From Zoogloeaceae bacterium (GTDB lineage: Bacteria > Pseudomonadota > Gammaproteobacteria > Burkholderiales > Rhodocyclaceae), in contig JACKMA010000002.1 in the NCBI GenBank assembly GCA_024235635.1, positions 1 through 64,000 on the forward strand: 64,000 nucleotides of DNA, in the 5' to 3' direction. This document shows positions 7,812 through 15,694 of the stretch, piece after piece (the stretch's first letter is position 1; every line of letters starts with the position of its first letter). The notes under the pieces were generated by a model. It was not told the origin of the DNA. It searched no databases and saw nothing but the letters and a program-made list of their open reading frames with translations. Both the position numbers and the translations under genes were made by a program.

Positions 7812-8498
7812 ATGAAGCCCGAGAGCGTTGCCTCGCTAGTATCCATCCTCGGCGTCGTGCTGACTACAGCGAGCGTCATTGCCAGCGTCGCGCAGTATAG
7901 GGCGGCCGATCTGCAAGCGCAGGCTGCCGTTGTGGCGCTTATGCCGCAAGTCGAAGTCCGAGTAACTCTCGAAAAGAGGGATGGCGACCGGTATACGGAC
8001 CGGCGAATTGATATTTCAGCTGATGGCGGTCCGATATATAACTTTGAAATTGACACGCTAACTTGGTTTGAAGTCTATTCCGGCAAGACAACGGTACATC
8101 GACAGCCGCTGGCTGGTTACTATTTCTTTGGCGAACGGACTGGACGCACAAGGGGCGAACTCTACACCTTGGCGGGCAACAATAATCATTCTCTCTTCTT
8201 GGCGTTTGGTCGATGGTTTAATGGTGAGTTTGGGACGCAGGTGTTGTTGTCTGAACCAAACACGCTGCTCCGCCTAAGCTATCGCGATGCCTTGAAGCGG
8301 GAAAATACTGAATACATTCGGGTATCAGGGGGGCGGCAGGTTTATCTGGATATCGTCGGTGGACAGAAGCTGTGGGCAGAATTGAGTGCGACAGACCAAG
8401 TGGTCCGTGAAGTAGAGTTGGAAAAGCTTGCTTCGGCTGAATCCGCGAAAGAGTGGGTCAAGACCTGGTCCACCAAATTGACCCAGCTGGGCAAGTGA
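7812..8498 (+). CDS. Cassette-encoded protein with one N-terminal membrane segment
   Basis: A 228-residue protein with a hydrophobic anchor at about residues 8-28 (SILGVVLTTASVIASVAQY), then a beta-rich soluble part (EVRVTLEKRDGDRYTDRRID) and a Lys/Glu-rich C-terminus. No family is recognised. It is the only gene of a cassette running from 7,799 to about 8,571 and starts 8 bases after the cassette boundary. Base composition is more AT-rich than the neighbouring ICE genes, as is usual for cassettes. Confidence 0.65.
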   Translation: MKPESVASLVSILGVVLTTASVIASVAQYRAADLQAQAAVVALMPQVEVRVTLEKRDGDRYTDRRIDISADGGPIYNFEIDTLTWFEVYSGKTTVHRQPLAGYYFFGERTGRTRGELYTLAGNNNHSLFLAFGRWFNGEFGTQVLLSEPNTLLRLSYRDALKRENTEYIRVSGGRQVYLDIVGGQKLWAELSATDQVVREVELEKLASAESAKEWVKTWSTKLTQLGK

Positions 8499-8499
8499 A

Positions 8500-8577
8500 A
8501 GCTAACCAGTTCGTCAACCGGAACCGCTACAGTCGGCTTCGCCGTCTTTCGCGGTCCGGTTACGGCCAACGTTGGGC
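8500..8577 (+). other. Integron attC site (78 bp)
   Basis: R'' AGCTAAC (8,500-8,506) and R' GTTGGGC (8,571-8,577) flank an imperfect palindrome (TCAACCGGA against TCCGGTTA). The R'' is the exact complement of the GTTAGCT that opens the same cassette at 7,798, the diagnostic relation for a real cassette. It follows the stop of the 7,812 gene by 2 bases. Confidence 0.88.
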
Positions 8578-8602
8578 CTAGCAGAAGCGAGGGGAGCAAC
8601 AC

Positions 8603-8977
8603 ATGAATATCGGGTTAGTTGTTTCGGTCGTATGCGGTGCAATCTCAGCCGTCTTGATCCTCGGTCTAGTGTTCAGTAGTCGGTTCCGTAGTGATGTGCT
8701 AGGGGGGCAAGGTGAGGCGACGGTGCTAGGCTTAGTGACTGCTAAGGGGACTGCAATAATTGTGCTTTGCGCACTATTCATTGGCGGCATGCTTTTTCCA
8801 CTATTCCAAACTAGTCCAGCATGCGAAGAGGCTGTCGGCCGCTTGAGCGCTCAACTCGAAGAAAAATTTGAATCTCAGATTCGTTTCGCCGCAGCGCAAC
8901 CGAACCTGGAGGCTCTAAGTGGGATCGTTCAGAGGCTACAGAACACGGCGGGCCGGATCAAAGCGTCGTGCCACTAA
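8603..8977 (+). CDS. Cassette-encoded two-span membrane protein
   Basis: A 124-residue protein with two membrane spans, about residues 3-25 (GLVVSVVCGAISAVLILGLV) and 48-68 (GTAIIVLCALFIGGMLFPLF), followed by a helical tail of about 50 residues. The ATG is preceded by GAGGGGAGC. It is the only gene of the cassette at 8,572-9,029. The function is not recognised; the layout is like small membrane effectors or immunity proteins, but nothing specific supports that. Confidence 0.6.
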   Translation: MNIGLVVSVVCGAISAVLILGLVFSSRFRSDVLGGQGEATVLGLVTAKGTAIIVLCALFIGGMLFPLFQTSPACEEAVGRLSAQLEEKFESQIRFAAAQPNLEALSGIVQRLQNTAGRIKASCH

Positions 8978-8978
8978 G

Positions 8979-9035
8979 GCCCAACAAGCCAATGCAGCCC
9001 ACCGCTTGCGCGGCGGCTGATTGCAGGCGTTGGGC
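8979..9035 (+). other. Integron attC site (57 bp)
   Basis: R'' GCCCAAC (8,979-8,985) and R' GTTGGGC (9,029-9,035) are perfect complements and match the RYYYAAC/GTTRRRY consensus. Between them lies an imperfect hairpin (CCAATGCAGCC against GGCTGATTGCAGG). The cassette that ends here opens with TTGGGC at 8,572, consistent with its R''. This is the clearest attC in the array. Confidence 0.93.
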
Positions 9036-9038
9036 GCC

Positions 9039-9416
9039 ATGACATACGACAAGAATGTTGCCCCCCATGGCTGGTACATAGCGTCATATTTACTGAGATT
9101 CATTGAGGTTGCTGAGGAAGGGAACGATGACCCAGAGAAGCGATTTGTCACTTGGGAAAACACCATCCTGGTAAAGGCCCGCAGCATGAACGAAGCCTAC
9201 GAGAAGGCCTTGAGGGTGGCCATGAAGGAAACACAGCCCTACAAGGGTGGGCCAGACGGTGTAGATGTTCAGTGGGTATTTGAAGGCATCACAGATCTCC
9301 TTCCTATCTACGAAGAGCTCGCAGACGGCGCAGAGATCATGTGGGCGAAACATGCTCCTCGAAAGCTCAGAAATATTCGGAGGCGAGCGAGGACTAAAGA
9401 TGAACTTCACCAGTAG
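9039..9416 (+). CDS. DUF4288-like cassette protein
   Basis: A 125-residue protein. The N-terminal segment (WYIASYLLRFIEVAEEG, then a TWENTILVKARSMNEAYEKA stretch) matches the DUF4288 pattern of a beta-rich domain followed by a helix; the C-terminus is Arg/Lys-rich. The ATG at 9,039 lies 4 bases after the cassette boundary, so translation starts at the very beginning of the cassette, as is common. DUF4288 proteins have no established function. Confidence 0.68.
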   Translation: MTYDKNVAPHGWYIASYLLRFIEVAEEGNDDPEKRFVTWENTILVKARSMNEAYEKALRVAMKETQPYKGGPDGVDVQWVFEGITDLLPIYEELADGAEIMWAKHAPRKLRNIRRRARTKDELHQ

Positions 9417-9428
9417 CAGGCGCCTGCT

Positions 9429-9494
9429 GCCCGACCCGGCAGTCAGCCGGACCTGCGCGAAAAGCCGCGCAGTCCGGTTACTTCTACGTTCGGC
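9429..9494 (+). other. Integron attC site (66 bp)
   Basis: R'' GCCCGAC (9,429-9,435) and R' GTTCGGC (9,488-9,494) flank a strong palindrome (CAGCCGGACCTGCGCG against CGCGCAGTCCGGTTA). The R'' deviates at one position (GAC instead of AAC) and the R' at one (C for the first purine), but the hairpin is good and both flanks are cassettes. Confidence 0.78.
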
Positions 9495-9535
9495 GCCACA
9501 GATGAGCCGGTTCAACTACCAGTAAGGGGAATGCC

Positions 9536-9943
9536 GTGGCTACGCCAAGTCGCTCCAAAGACAATCCGTGGAAACTGAGGACGCCACCAGGCACTTCCGC
9601 GTACACGATGCATATTGACGAGAAGGACGGGAAGAAGATCCTCGTCTGCACAGTCGGCAGTACAGTGCTGAATTACGACGCGAGGTGCATTGAAGACCTG
9701 CACGCGATGCTCAAGAAGGCAGGCGACTGGGTGGAACTTGGCGGAGCCGATGAGCAGAAGCCAGCCAACGAAGGAACGGTAGAGGCCTGGGGGCGTTCTG
9801 AGGCGAATCCAGTCGGTGGCTGGTATGGTCTGAAGAAGGGCCTGCGCGGCCGCTTCGGGGTCTACGTGCCTCCGCTCATGGAGGAACTTGGGCTGTGTGA
9901 GCTTGAGCACAATGCCAAGAACAACAGAATGCGCGCAAAGTGA
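9536..9943 (+). CDS. Conserved hypothetical cassette protein (possibly DUF6855)
   Basis: A 135-residue protein starting at GTG after GGGGA; no in-frame ATG competes. The sequence is Trp/Gly-rich with features I recall from a conserved family (KDNPWKLRTPPGTSAYTM opening, a GDWVELGGADEQKP segment, then GWYGLKKGLRGRFGVYV). The DUF number is from memory and uncertain. It is soluble and lacks a catalytic motif I can name. It occupies the cassette 9,489-10,043. Confidence 0.65.
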   Translation: MATPSRSKDNPWKLRTPPGTSAYTMHIDEKDGKKILVCTVGSTVLNYDARCIEDLHAMLKKAGDWVELGGADEQKPANEGTVEAWGRSEANPVGGWYGLKKGLRGRFGVYVPPLMEELGLCELEHNAKNNRMRAK

Positions 9944-9953
9944 GCGAAGTGGC

Positions 9954-10049
9954 GCCGAACCAGTGGCTCGAGCGGACAGCCGGCCAGCGGCGCTGGCCGG
10001 TTCCCTCCGCGCTTCGCGCTCCGGCTGCCACTCAGCCACACCGTTGAGC
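9954..10049 (+). other. Integron attC site (96 bp), right end of the array
   Basis: R'' GCCGAAC (9,954-9,960) and R' GTTGAGC (10,043-10,049). The R'' is complementary to the GTTCGGC that opens this cassette at 9,488. A long imperfect hairpin lies between (AGCGGACAGCCGG against CCGGCTGCCACT). No downstream GCTCAAC that would close another cassette is visible, so the array probably ends here. Confidence 0.83.
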
Positions 10050-10071
10050 GTCTGGTTTTCGGATTTCTGAC

Positions 10072-10200
10072 CGGCCCCATTGGGTCGAAACGACTCATTG
10101 ACGACGGGCAGCTATCGGGAAGCGAACCTTTGACGTCGGCTTTCGGGCGACCAACCGGACGAGTCGTCGGCCGGCACCCGACCCAAACCGGCCCGACACG
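10072..10200 (+). repeat. Dispersed intergenic repeat, copy A
   Basis: A segment containing TCGAAACGACTCATTG and GCAGCTATCGGGAAGCGAAC, repeated in the same orientation with modest divergence at 12,722-12,842. It starts right after the last attC. The bases from 10,201 to 10,692 hold no gene I can support; the weak open frame there lacks coding character. Confidence 0.65.
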
Positions 10201-10692
10201 TTTCTACAAAGCGGCCGAACGGAGAAACACACCTTTCCTCGCTTCGCCTTACTGCCAGAGAAGGGATTTGATCTCACTGAATGTAGTTGGTGTCGAGAAT
10301 CTTTACAGCGGTTGCCTCGGGAATCCCGAAGCAGACTCTAACGCACTGACAGATCGAGAATTCCAAATATGGCAAGAACATTGCTTAATCGACCGGAGTT
10401 GTCCTTGGCATGCCGCACTTATTAGAAGATCGCGGGTCGTCCGCAATCTCTGCGAGGCGCTGTACCCGCTGAGGGACGCAAGCAAGGAGGGGTGCGGCGG
10501 CGCTTGGATTGCAGCGAGCAGTAAGTGCAATTGACGGCTTGTGCTCGAGCTTGGTCAAACGTCCACTGTATGTCAGATCAACCCGCCTGTGTGGCGCTTA
10601 CGCTTGCAATGCGCACCAAGTGATAGTCGAATCTTAGTGCATCTCAAACTCTATTCAACGCTTAGATGTCCTCAAGATACTGGAGGTTCGAA

Positions 10693-12381
10693 GTGATAGC
10701 TCGCGTCAGAAAAATGCTGCTAACGTTGTTGGTTTCTATCCTCGCCGCCAGTGCTTTTGCTGGCATTGAAGATGGGCTAATCGCATATTATCCATTTAAT
10801 GGAAATGCCAACGACGACAGTGGGAACGGGTATCACGGCACAGTGAGCGGAGCGACACTCACAACCGATCGATTTGGAGATGCTGACGCCGCATATCATT
10901 TCAACGGAAGTTCTGACTTTGTAGAATTGCCTGCAGCCGTCTCGAGTCGTGTTGTTTCGGGAAACTTGACGATATCTTCGTGGATATCCTTCGATTCCTA
11001 TGCTTCCGGAGGTCAACTTGGCAACGCCATAGTCTGGACAAACGGCGGGCCGAGAATTGTACTTCTATATCAATTTTCAGCGTTGCGGGCCCTGTTTCGT
11101 CGAGATATTAGAACGGGAGATCTAGCAGAATACGCCTTCGTTCCAATCATTGGGCAGACCTATCACATTGTGGCGGTGAGCGATGACGCCGCAAAAACAA
11201 TAATGGTTTACATTGACGGAGAGCCAGTCGCTAGATCAGAGTTTGATTCGCAGTCTACAATGGTGCTCCCCAAGGATCCTTGGTATGTAGGTTCGAGCGA
11301 TAGATTCGGCAGCACGTTGCCTCACTACTTTCATGGCGTTATTGATGACGTGCGCATCTATGACCGAGCGCTGTCCGGCGCGGAAGTCAAGGAAATTTTT
11401 GCGGGCCAGAGGTCGCGCTCGCAATGGCCAGTTCCCTCGACCCAGGTTGACGCGATATCTCAAAATTTTGCCCGATTCAATGGTTACCGCTATGCGCCAA
11501 ACCATTATCACACGGGTATAGACATCGGAACCGGCGGACAAGCACTTGAGGTACGACCGATTTTGGCCGGCCGCGTTATTTTCATCCAGGAGAATGGCGG
11601 CAAGATTCTCAGTGATTACACGTGCGATGGAAGCAAGAAGGGATTAAAGAGGGATGTCGGTTCGAATTGCGCTGATCATGGACTTGGCAACACTGTCATT
11701 GTCGAACACGTACTAGAAGATAAAACTACGGCCTATAGTCAGTACTCACACCTTGCAGAAATTGATTCTGAATTGCTCGATCGGTGCGGCAGTAGAGACC
11801 CTACCACCTTTCGCAGGGTGTGCAGCGGTGAGGAATCGGCAATTGGTCTGGATCAGACGTTGGGCACGACCGGTGGTTCGGGCTATGGAGAAGCGGATTA
11901 TGGGGATGTGCACCTTCATTTTGAACTCAAAAGGGCCCCTTATCTGGGCTCTCACGGTTTGACACATGATGAGGGCGAGTGGGGTTACACCGATCTTGAT
12001 CCGCAAATCAGCGAGTATTTGGATCCACTCGAAGCCATACATTCGGCGGAGGAGCTTCGGGGTAGTTTTCCAGCAATTTTCAATGCGAGTTCAGGAATTC
12101 TTGAGGGACCCGGCGCGCTGGGTGGAACTGAATATGATTTGATCAACTCAACAGACTCATACCAGGCTCTGCAGCTGATAGCTGTCGCTCGCGCCAACCC
12201 TACGGATAGCTGTCCTCAATCTTGGTATAAGGTAAAACCTGCGGCTCAGGAATTTCCTACGAAATGTGGCGAAAAAAAGACGAAAGATGCGTGCTTTTCG
12301 CCGTCAATAAAATCGGCTAAATGGGAGACTCCCCATGGGTGGGTATGCGGTTCTTCGCTAATAATTGGTGGCCAACCCTAA
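10693..12381 (+). CDS. Secreted LamG-like / M23 metallopeptidase fusion
   Basis: A 562-residue exported protein. I prefer the GTG at 10,693 (GGAGG 6 bases upstream), which gives an Arg/Lys n-region, a hydrophobic core (MLLTLLVSILAASAFA) and a signal-peptidase site. Residues about 25-240 form a LamG/concanavalin-like jellyroll (GLIAYYPFNGNANDDSGNG, ending GVIDDVRIYDRALS). Residues about 250-460 are an M23 domain with HTGID (His273, Asp277) and HLHFEL (His407, His409). The C-terminal 100 residues are unassigned and Cys-containing. M23 enzymes cut peptidoglycan or small proteins; the LamG domain may bind glycans. Base composition is clearly more AT-rich than the surroundings, suggesting transfer. 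Confidence 0.82.
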   Translation: MIARVRKMLLTLLVSILAASAFAGIEDGLIAYYPFNGNANDDSGNGYHGTVSGATLTTDRFGDADAAYHFNGSSDFVELPAAVSSRVVSGNLTISSWISFDSYASGGQLGNAIVWTNGGPRIVLLYQFSALRALFRRDIRTGDLAEYAFVPIIGQTYHIVAVSDDAAKTIMVYIDGEPVARSEFDSQSTMVLPKDPWYVGSSDRFGSTLPHYFHGVIDDVRIYDRALSGAEVKEIFAGQRSRSQWPVPSTQVDAISQNFARFNGYRYAPNHYHTGIDIGTGGQALEVRPILAGRVIFIQENGGKILSDYTCDGSKKGLKRDVGSNCADHGLGNTVIVEHVLEDKTTAYSQYSHLAEIDSELLDRCGSRDPTTFRRVCSGEESAIGLDQTLGTTGGSGYGEADYGDVHLHFELKRAPYLGSHGLTHDEGEWGYTDLDPQISEYLDPLEAIHSAEELRGSFPAIFNASSGILEGPGALGGTEYDLINSTDSYQALQLIAVARANPTDSCPQSWYKVKPAAQEFPTKCGEKKTKDACFSPSIKSAKWETPHGWVCGSSLIIGGQP

Positions 12382-12519
12382 CGAGCCGTTGCTCACTGCA
12401 TGAACATTGTGACCTGTCCGCAGGGGCATGGCATTTTCAAGGCCCCTCGAATGTTTTTGGCGATTGGTTGGCTGGTTAGAGATTGAACCACCAGCCGCGT
12501 GACCAGACATACAGCACTC

Positions 12520-12690
12520 GGCTGGGCGGGGGTCAATTTGGCCTCCGTAAGCCAGCCCCTAAAGCGCATTGGGGCCGGTCCTGGCTCTCGAAGTCCAAAT
12601 GTTACTACGACCGACCGCTCGTGGCCGAAGGCGCTGGTTCGCGAACGGCAGCTTCGTGGCAGCAAACCTCGGCGACACCAAGCATGCCCG
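12520..12690 (+). repeat. Dispersed intergenic repeat, copy 2
   Basis: Contains CCAAATGTTACTACGACCGACC and then TTCGCGAACGGCAGCTTCG, matching 21,320-21,395 in the same order and, more weakly, the reverse complement of 7,105-7,250. It is part of the 660-base gene-free stretch 12,382-13,043. Open frames across it on both strands are read as repeat artefacts. Confidence 0.58.
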
Positions 12691-12721
12691 AACGGCGGCT
12701 TCGGGGAAAGCTGGATGGCTG

Positions 12722-12842
12722 CAGTGGGTCGAAACGACTCATTGGCGACAGGCAGCTATCGGGAAGCGAACCTCCAACGTCAGCTTTCGGGCGACGAACC
12801 CGAGGCTTCGTCGGTCGCCACCCGACCCAATCCGGCCAGATG
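12722..12842 (+). repeat. Dispersed intergenic repeat, copy B
   Basis: A direct counterpart of 10,072-10,200: TCGAAACGACTCATTG, GCAGCTATCGGGAAGCGAAC and CACCCGACCCAA occur in the same order and spacing. The two copies flank the LamG-M23 gene. Confidence 0.62.
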
Positions 12843-13043
12843 GCCTTCCCCCGAAGCTGCCGTTTGGGCATCCTGGGCGTCCGAGGGTTTCGCTGCCACG
12901 AAGCAGCCATTCGTGGACTGGTCATCGAGGCGACAACTATTCTGACGCAGGGGGTCCGGGCTGAGGACCGGGATTGTGTAATGAGGCCGGACTCGACATC
13001 GGAACCCAAGGCTAAATTTTAGACGAACAGCGTCACCGAGAAG

Positions 13044-14672
13044 TCAATTCAGCAGTTCACTCAGTCGGCGCATCCCAGGCTTCTTGAACGCCATTCGAAT
13101 GGCCTGCTCCAGTATATGGGTGTTGTCTATATCAATGTAAGACATCGCGCAGCTGAGATCTTTGTCGTCTTTAGCTCCAACACAAAAGGAGCCATCTGCA
13201 CTCCAAATATGGATACGATCCCACGAACAGCGAACCTTTTCACGGGCGCGAAGAAACTTTCGCCGCTCTAACGCCATTCCTTCATCGTACAGAATTGCAT
13301 TGCCAAAACGCAGCGCGCCGCCCGACTTAAGCGAGACCAACATCTCACCTAAGATCTTTACCCCGACCGCCTTCCAAAGCCTTTCAATAAACGCGCTAAA
13401 TACTCCCTCCTTCATTAACTCCACTATCACTCCACTGCTGTTGTCCCCAAACGCAATCGTGTAAGTTGATCCGCTAGTTGAGTGACGAATGCCACCCCAG
13501 CGGACCCGAGTAACGGATTCCAGCGGAAAGCTCTGGCCTTTCCACGCGACACCACTAGGTGAAATGCTTAGTACGTCTTTGAACACCAAGCCAATCTCTG
13601 CGCGGTATGTAATCTCGCGCTCCCACTCATCACGAAGCTGGTCAGCTTTTCCTCGACCGCGGAAAATGTCTTCGAGGGTGTCTGCATCCTGCTCAACCCT
13701 CTCGGACACATCTGGTACCTCCGCGAAGAGATCCTGAAGCAATCCCGTAAGCCTTTGCGACAGCGTTAGCATGTCATGCTGGTTGAAGAGTTCGATTGCC
13801 AAATCCCGCACTTCATAGGCGAGATCCCTGCTCGCCTCGTGGTTTACTCCGCGAGCCTTCGCACTAAGTTGAATGGGCTGGGCAATCGCATCCCAATTTC
13901 GAGTCACGATCTCAAGCTTGTCCACAAACGGTTTGACGGCAGCTTCACCACGGCTGGCGGCATCTCTTGCTGCTTTGATGAGATTCAGAACGTTTTCCGC
14001 TTCTTTCTGAAGGAAATCCTGGGTTTCCACCTCATAGCTATCAACAAGGTCATCAATGAGTCCTGGCGCATGAACTTCACCTCCCGAGGTCACCCCATCT
14101 ACGGTGTCCGTCATAACCTGAACGAGAGTTCTCGCCGGCAACTTGTCTAGCGCGTCCTTCATTACATTCCGAAAGTGCCGTTTTCGTTCTGCCAACTCGC
14201 TTTCAATTTGGTCAACCGCGCGAACTTCCGGGAATCCGGATACAGCGCGATCTTCATTGATATCACGTAGCACTTCGTCGGGGTCTAGCGCATCTGCGAG
14301 ATAGGCCAGTTCCTGTATAAATTTGGAGAGATCTTCCGCGTCGACCTCATGTTCGGCAGATTCGAACACAGCCGCGAGCAAATTCAAATGAGCAAGGGTT
14401 GGTAGCCCAGACTCTGCCCTTACCACTATCGGGCTATCGCGAAGGCAAACGAGCAACTGGGCGGCCCTGCGCGGAGACACTCCAGGGAGCCAACCGATCT
14501 CTGCTGCCAGCCGGGTACGGGGATTAGTGAGATCAGAACGGGCCCGTTGGCATACGTCATGATCTAGCTCAAGCGACTTTTCTTCCGCCAGTTCAACAAT
14601 TCGCCTGCGGTCGTCCCTAGTCGTCGCATCCAAAATGAAGAACGGGGACTGATGAAGCTCTGGTGTAGTCAC
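13044..14672 (-). CDS. J-domain-like / PH-like protein of the Hsp70-AAA operon
   Basis: A 542-residue protein starting at GTG. The N-terminus (SPFFILDATTRDDRRRIVELAEE, then LTNPRTRLAAEIGWLPG) reads like a J-domain in which the HPD triad is absent (LDHD at the corresponding place). A long helical middle (about residues 90-360) follows. The C-terminal part has a beta-rich PH-like stretch (SISPSGVAWKGQSFPLESV, then a RVRWGG segment). It is the last gene of the operon, 115 bp after the PG_binding_1 gene. If the J assignment is right, it would be the Hsp70 partner; loss of HPD argues against a classical mechanism. Assignments are by eye. Confidence 0.6.
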   Translation of the reverse strand: MTTPELHQSPFFILDATTRDDRRRIVELAEEKSLELDHDVCQRARSDLTNPRTRLAAEIGWLPGVSPRRAAQLLVCLRDSPIVVRAESGLPTLAHLNLLAAVFESAEHEVDAEDLSKFIQELAYLADALDPDEVLRDINEDRAVSGFPEVRAVDQIESELAERKRHFRNVMKDALDKLPARTLVQVMTDTVDGVTSGGEVHAPGLIDDLVDSYEVETQDFLQKEAENVLNLIKAARDAASRGEAAVKPFVDKLEIVTRNWDAIAQPIQLSAKARGVNHEASRDLAYEVRDLAIELFNQHDMLTLSQRLTGLLQDLFAEVPDVSERVEQDADTLEDIFRGRGKADQLRDEWEREITYRAEIGLVFKDVLSISPSGVAWKGQSFPLESVTRVRWGGIRHSTSGSTYTIAFGDNSSGVIVELMKEGVFSAFIERLWKAVGVKILGEMLVSLKSGGALRFGNAILYDEGMALERRKFLRAREKVRCSWDRIHIWSADGSFCVGAKDDKDLSCAMSYIDIDNTHILEQAIRMAFKKPGMRRLSELLN

Positions 14673-14787
14673 TCGAGGATTCCACTAGTATTTAGTTGCA
14701 CTGCATGCTCAGGCACTTCGCGCTCCGCCGACGGTTGGCGAGTCCCAGTCCCGATCTTGGACTTGCGCATACATCGTACAGTGAGTC

Positions 14788-15684
14788 CTAATTGGCAGAG
14801 GAAGTCTTAAGCCAATTAAGCAACTCTTCGCTAGCAATTCCATCTCCTCGGAGCCCCGCATCACGCTGAAACTCAAGGATAGCGGCACGCGTCATTCTTC
14901 CCATCAGGCCGTCTGCCGGCCCAGCATCGTATCCAAGCGCATTGAGTCTGCTCTGGATCGCTTGCACTGTCTGTTTCGAAGGGATCCGTGAGGATGCTTT
15001 CGACGATGTCGCACCAACAGGGGCGCTGGGCAGGAATCTGCTTGCACCTTCTGCCAGAAGCTGGTCGCGGTGCGGTTCAACGTCGCGCCGTGCACTCTCG
15101 AGTGCACCACTCCTATATCGGAAGCTTCCACAGCGGCTGTTGTAATCGCTGACCATCGCATTAAATCTGCTAATGTCGGCATTGCTATTGGCGGCAGACC
15201 TTGCTCCGTCGATACGTAGGCCCTCTGCAAGACAATACCGCAACTCCGAATGCGTATGGACCAGATTCTGCCCGACTGCCGGTTTTACTTCCGTTGGGCG
15301 CGTTGACCTCTGGGCTTGTACCTGAGGTGTCGAATAATTTGTTGTAGTCTGCGCCGTTGGTGAATAGCTCGTCGGCCTAGATCTAGTTTTGTCAGCCGAA
15401 TTTCCAATGATCCAAAGAAGCCCTAGGAAGACAACTATTGCAATGAACCACTTTCCGCCTGACGAATCGGAAGTTTGACGCGGGCGCGTCGCGGATTCTT
15501 GCTCGGTCGCAGGCCGTTGAGTTGCCTTCTGTGACCTTTGGGCCACATTGAATGAGTGTGCTGTATCCCCAGATGACTTCGCTTCTGGGGCAGCCTCTTT
15601 CGGCATCTCCACATCTGACACAAGCGAAGAGATCCCTGAAAACCCTCTTCCTTCGTTCCGGTTGTTCTCCCTCTGAACTCCCAT
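14788..15684 (-). CDS. Membrane-anchored PG_binding_1 protein of the Hsp70-AAA operon
   Basis: A protein of about 298 residues from the ATG at 15,684, 10 bp after the AAA stop. Its layout is a disordered cytoplasmic N-terminus (Ser/Glu-rich, about 55 residues), one membrane span (KWFIAIVVFLGLLWIIGNSA), a Thr/Gln-rich linker, a Cys-containing helical domain (ELRYCLAEGLRIDGAR, then FNAMVSDYNSRCGSFRYR) and a C-terminal PG_binding_1 domain (IQSRLNALGYDAGPADGLMG, then RAAILEFQRDAGL). The C-terminal part is therefore predicted in the periplasm. It may tether the chaperone complex to the envelope; that role is inferred. Confidence 0.72.
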   Translation of the reverse strand: MGVQRENNRNEGRGFSGISSLVSDVEMPKEAAPEAKSSGDTAHSFNVAQRSQKATQRPATEQESATRPRQTSDSSGGKWFIAIVVFLGLLWIIGNSADKTRSRPTSYSPTAQTTTNYSTPQVQAQRSTRPTEVKPAVGQNLVHTHSELRYCLAEGLRIDGARSAANSNADISRFNAMVSDYNSRCGSFRYRSGALESARRDVEPHRDQLLAEGASRFLPSAPVGATSSKASSRIPSKQTVQAIQSRLNALGYDAGPADGLMGRMTRAAILEFQRDAGLRGDGIASEELLNWLKTSSAN

Positions 15685-15694
15685 CGCCACAGCC

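Noticed and set aside
10130..10534. A 134-codon plus-strand frame after the last attC
   Set aside because: It begins in the dispersed repeat, has no ribosome site and no closing attC follows, so I do not count it as a fifth cassette.
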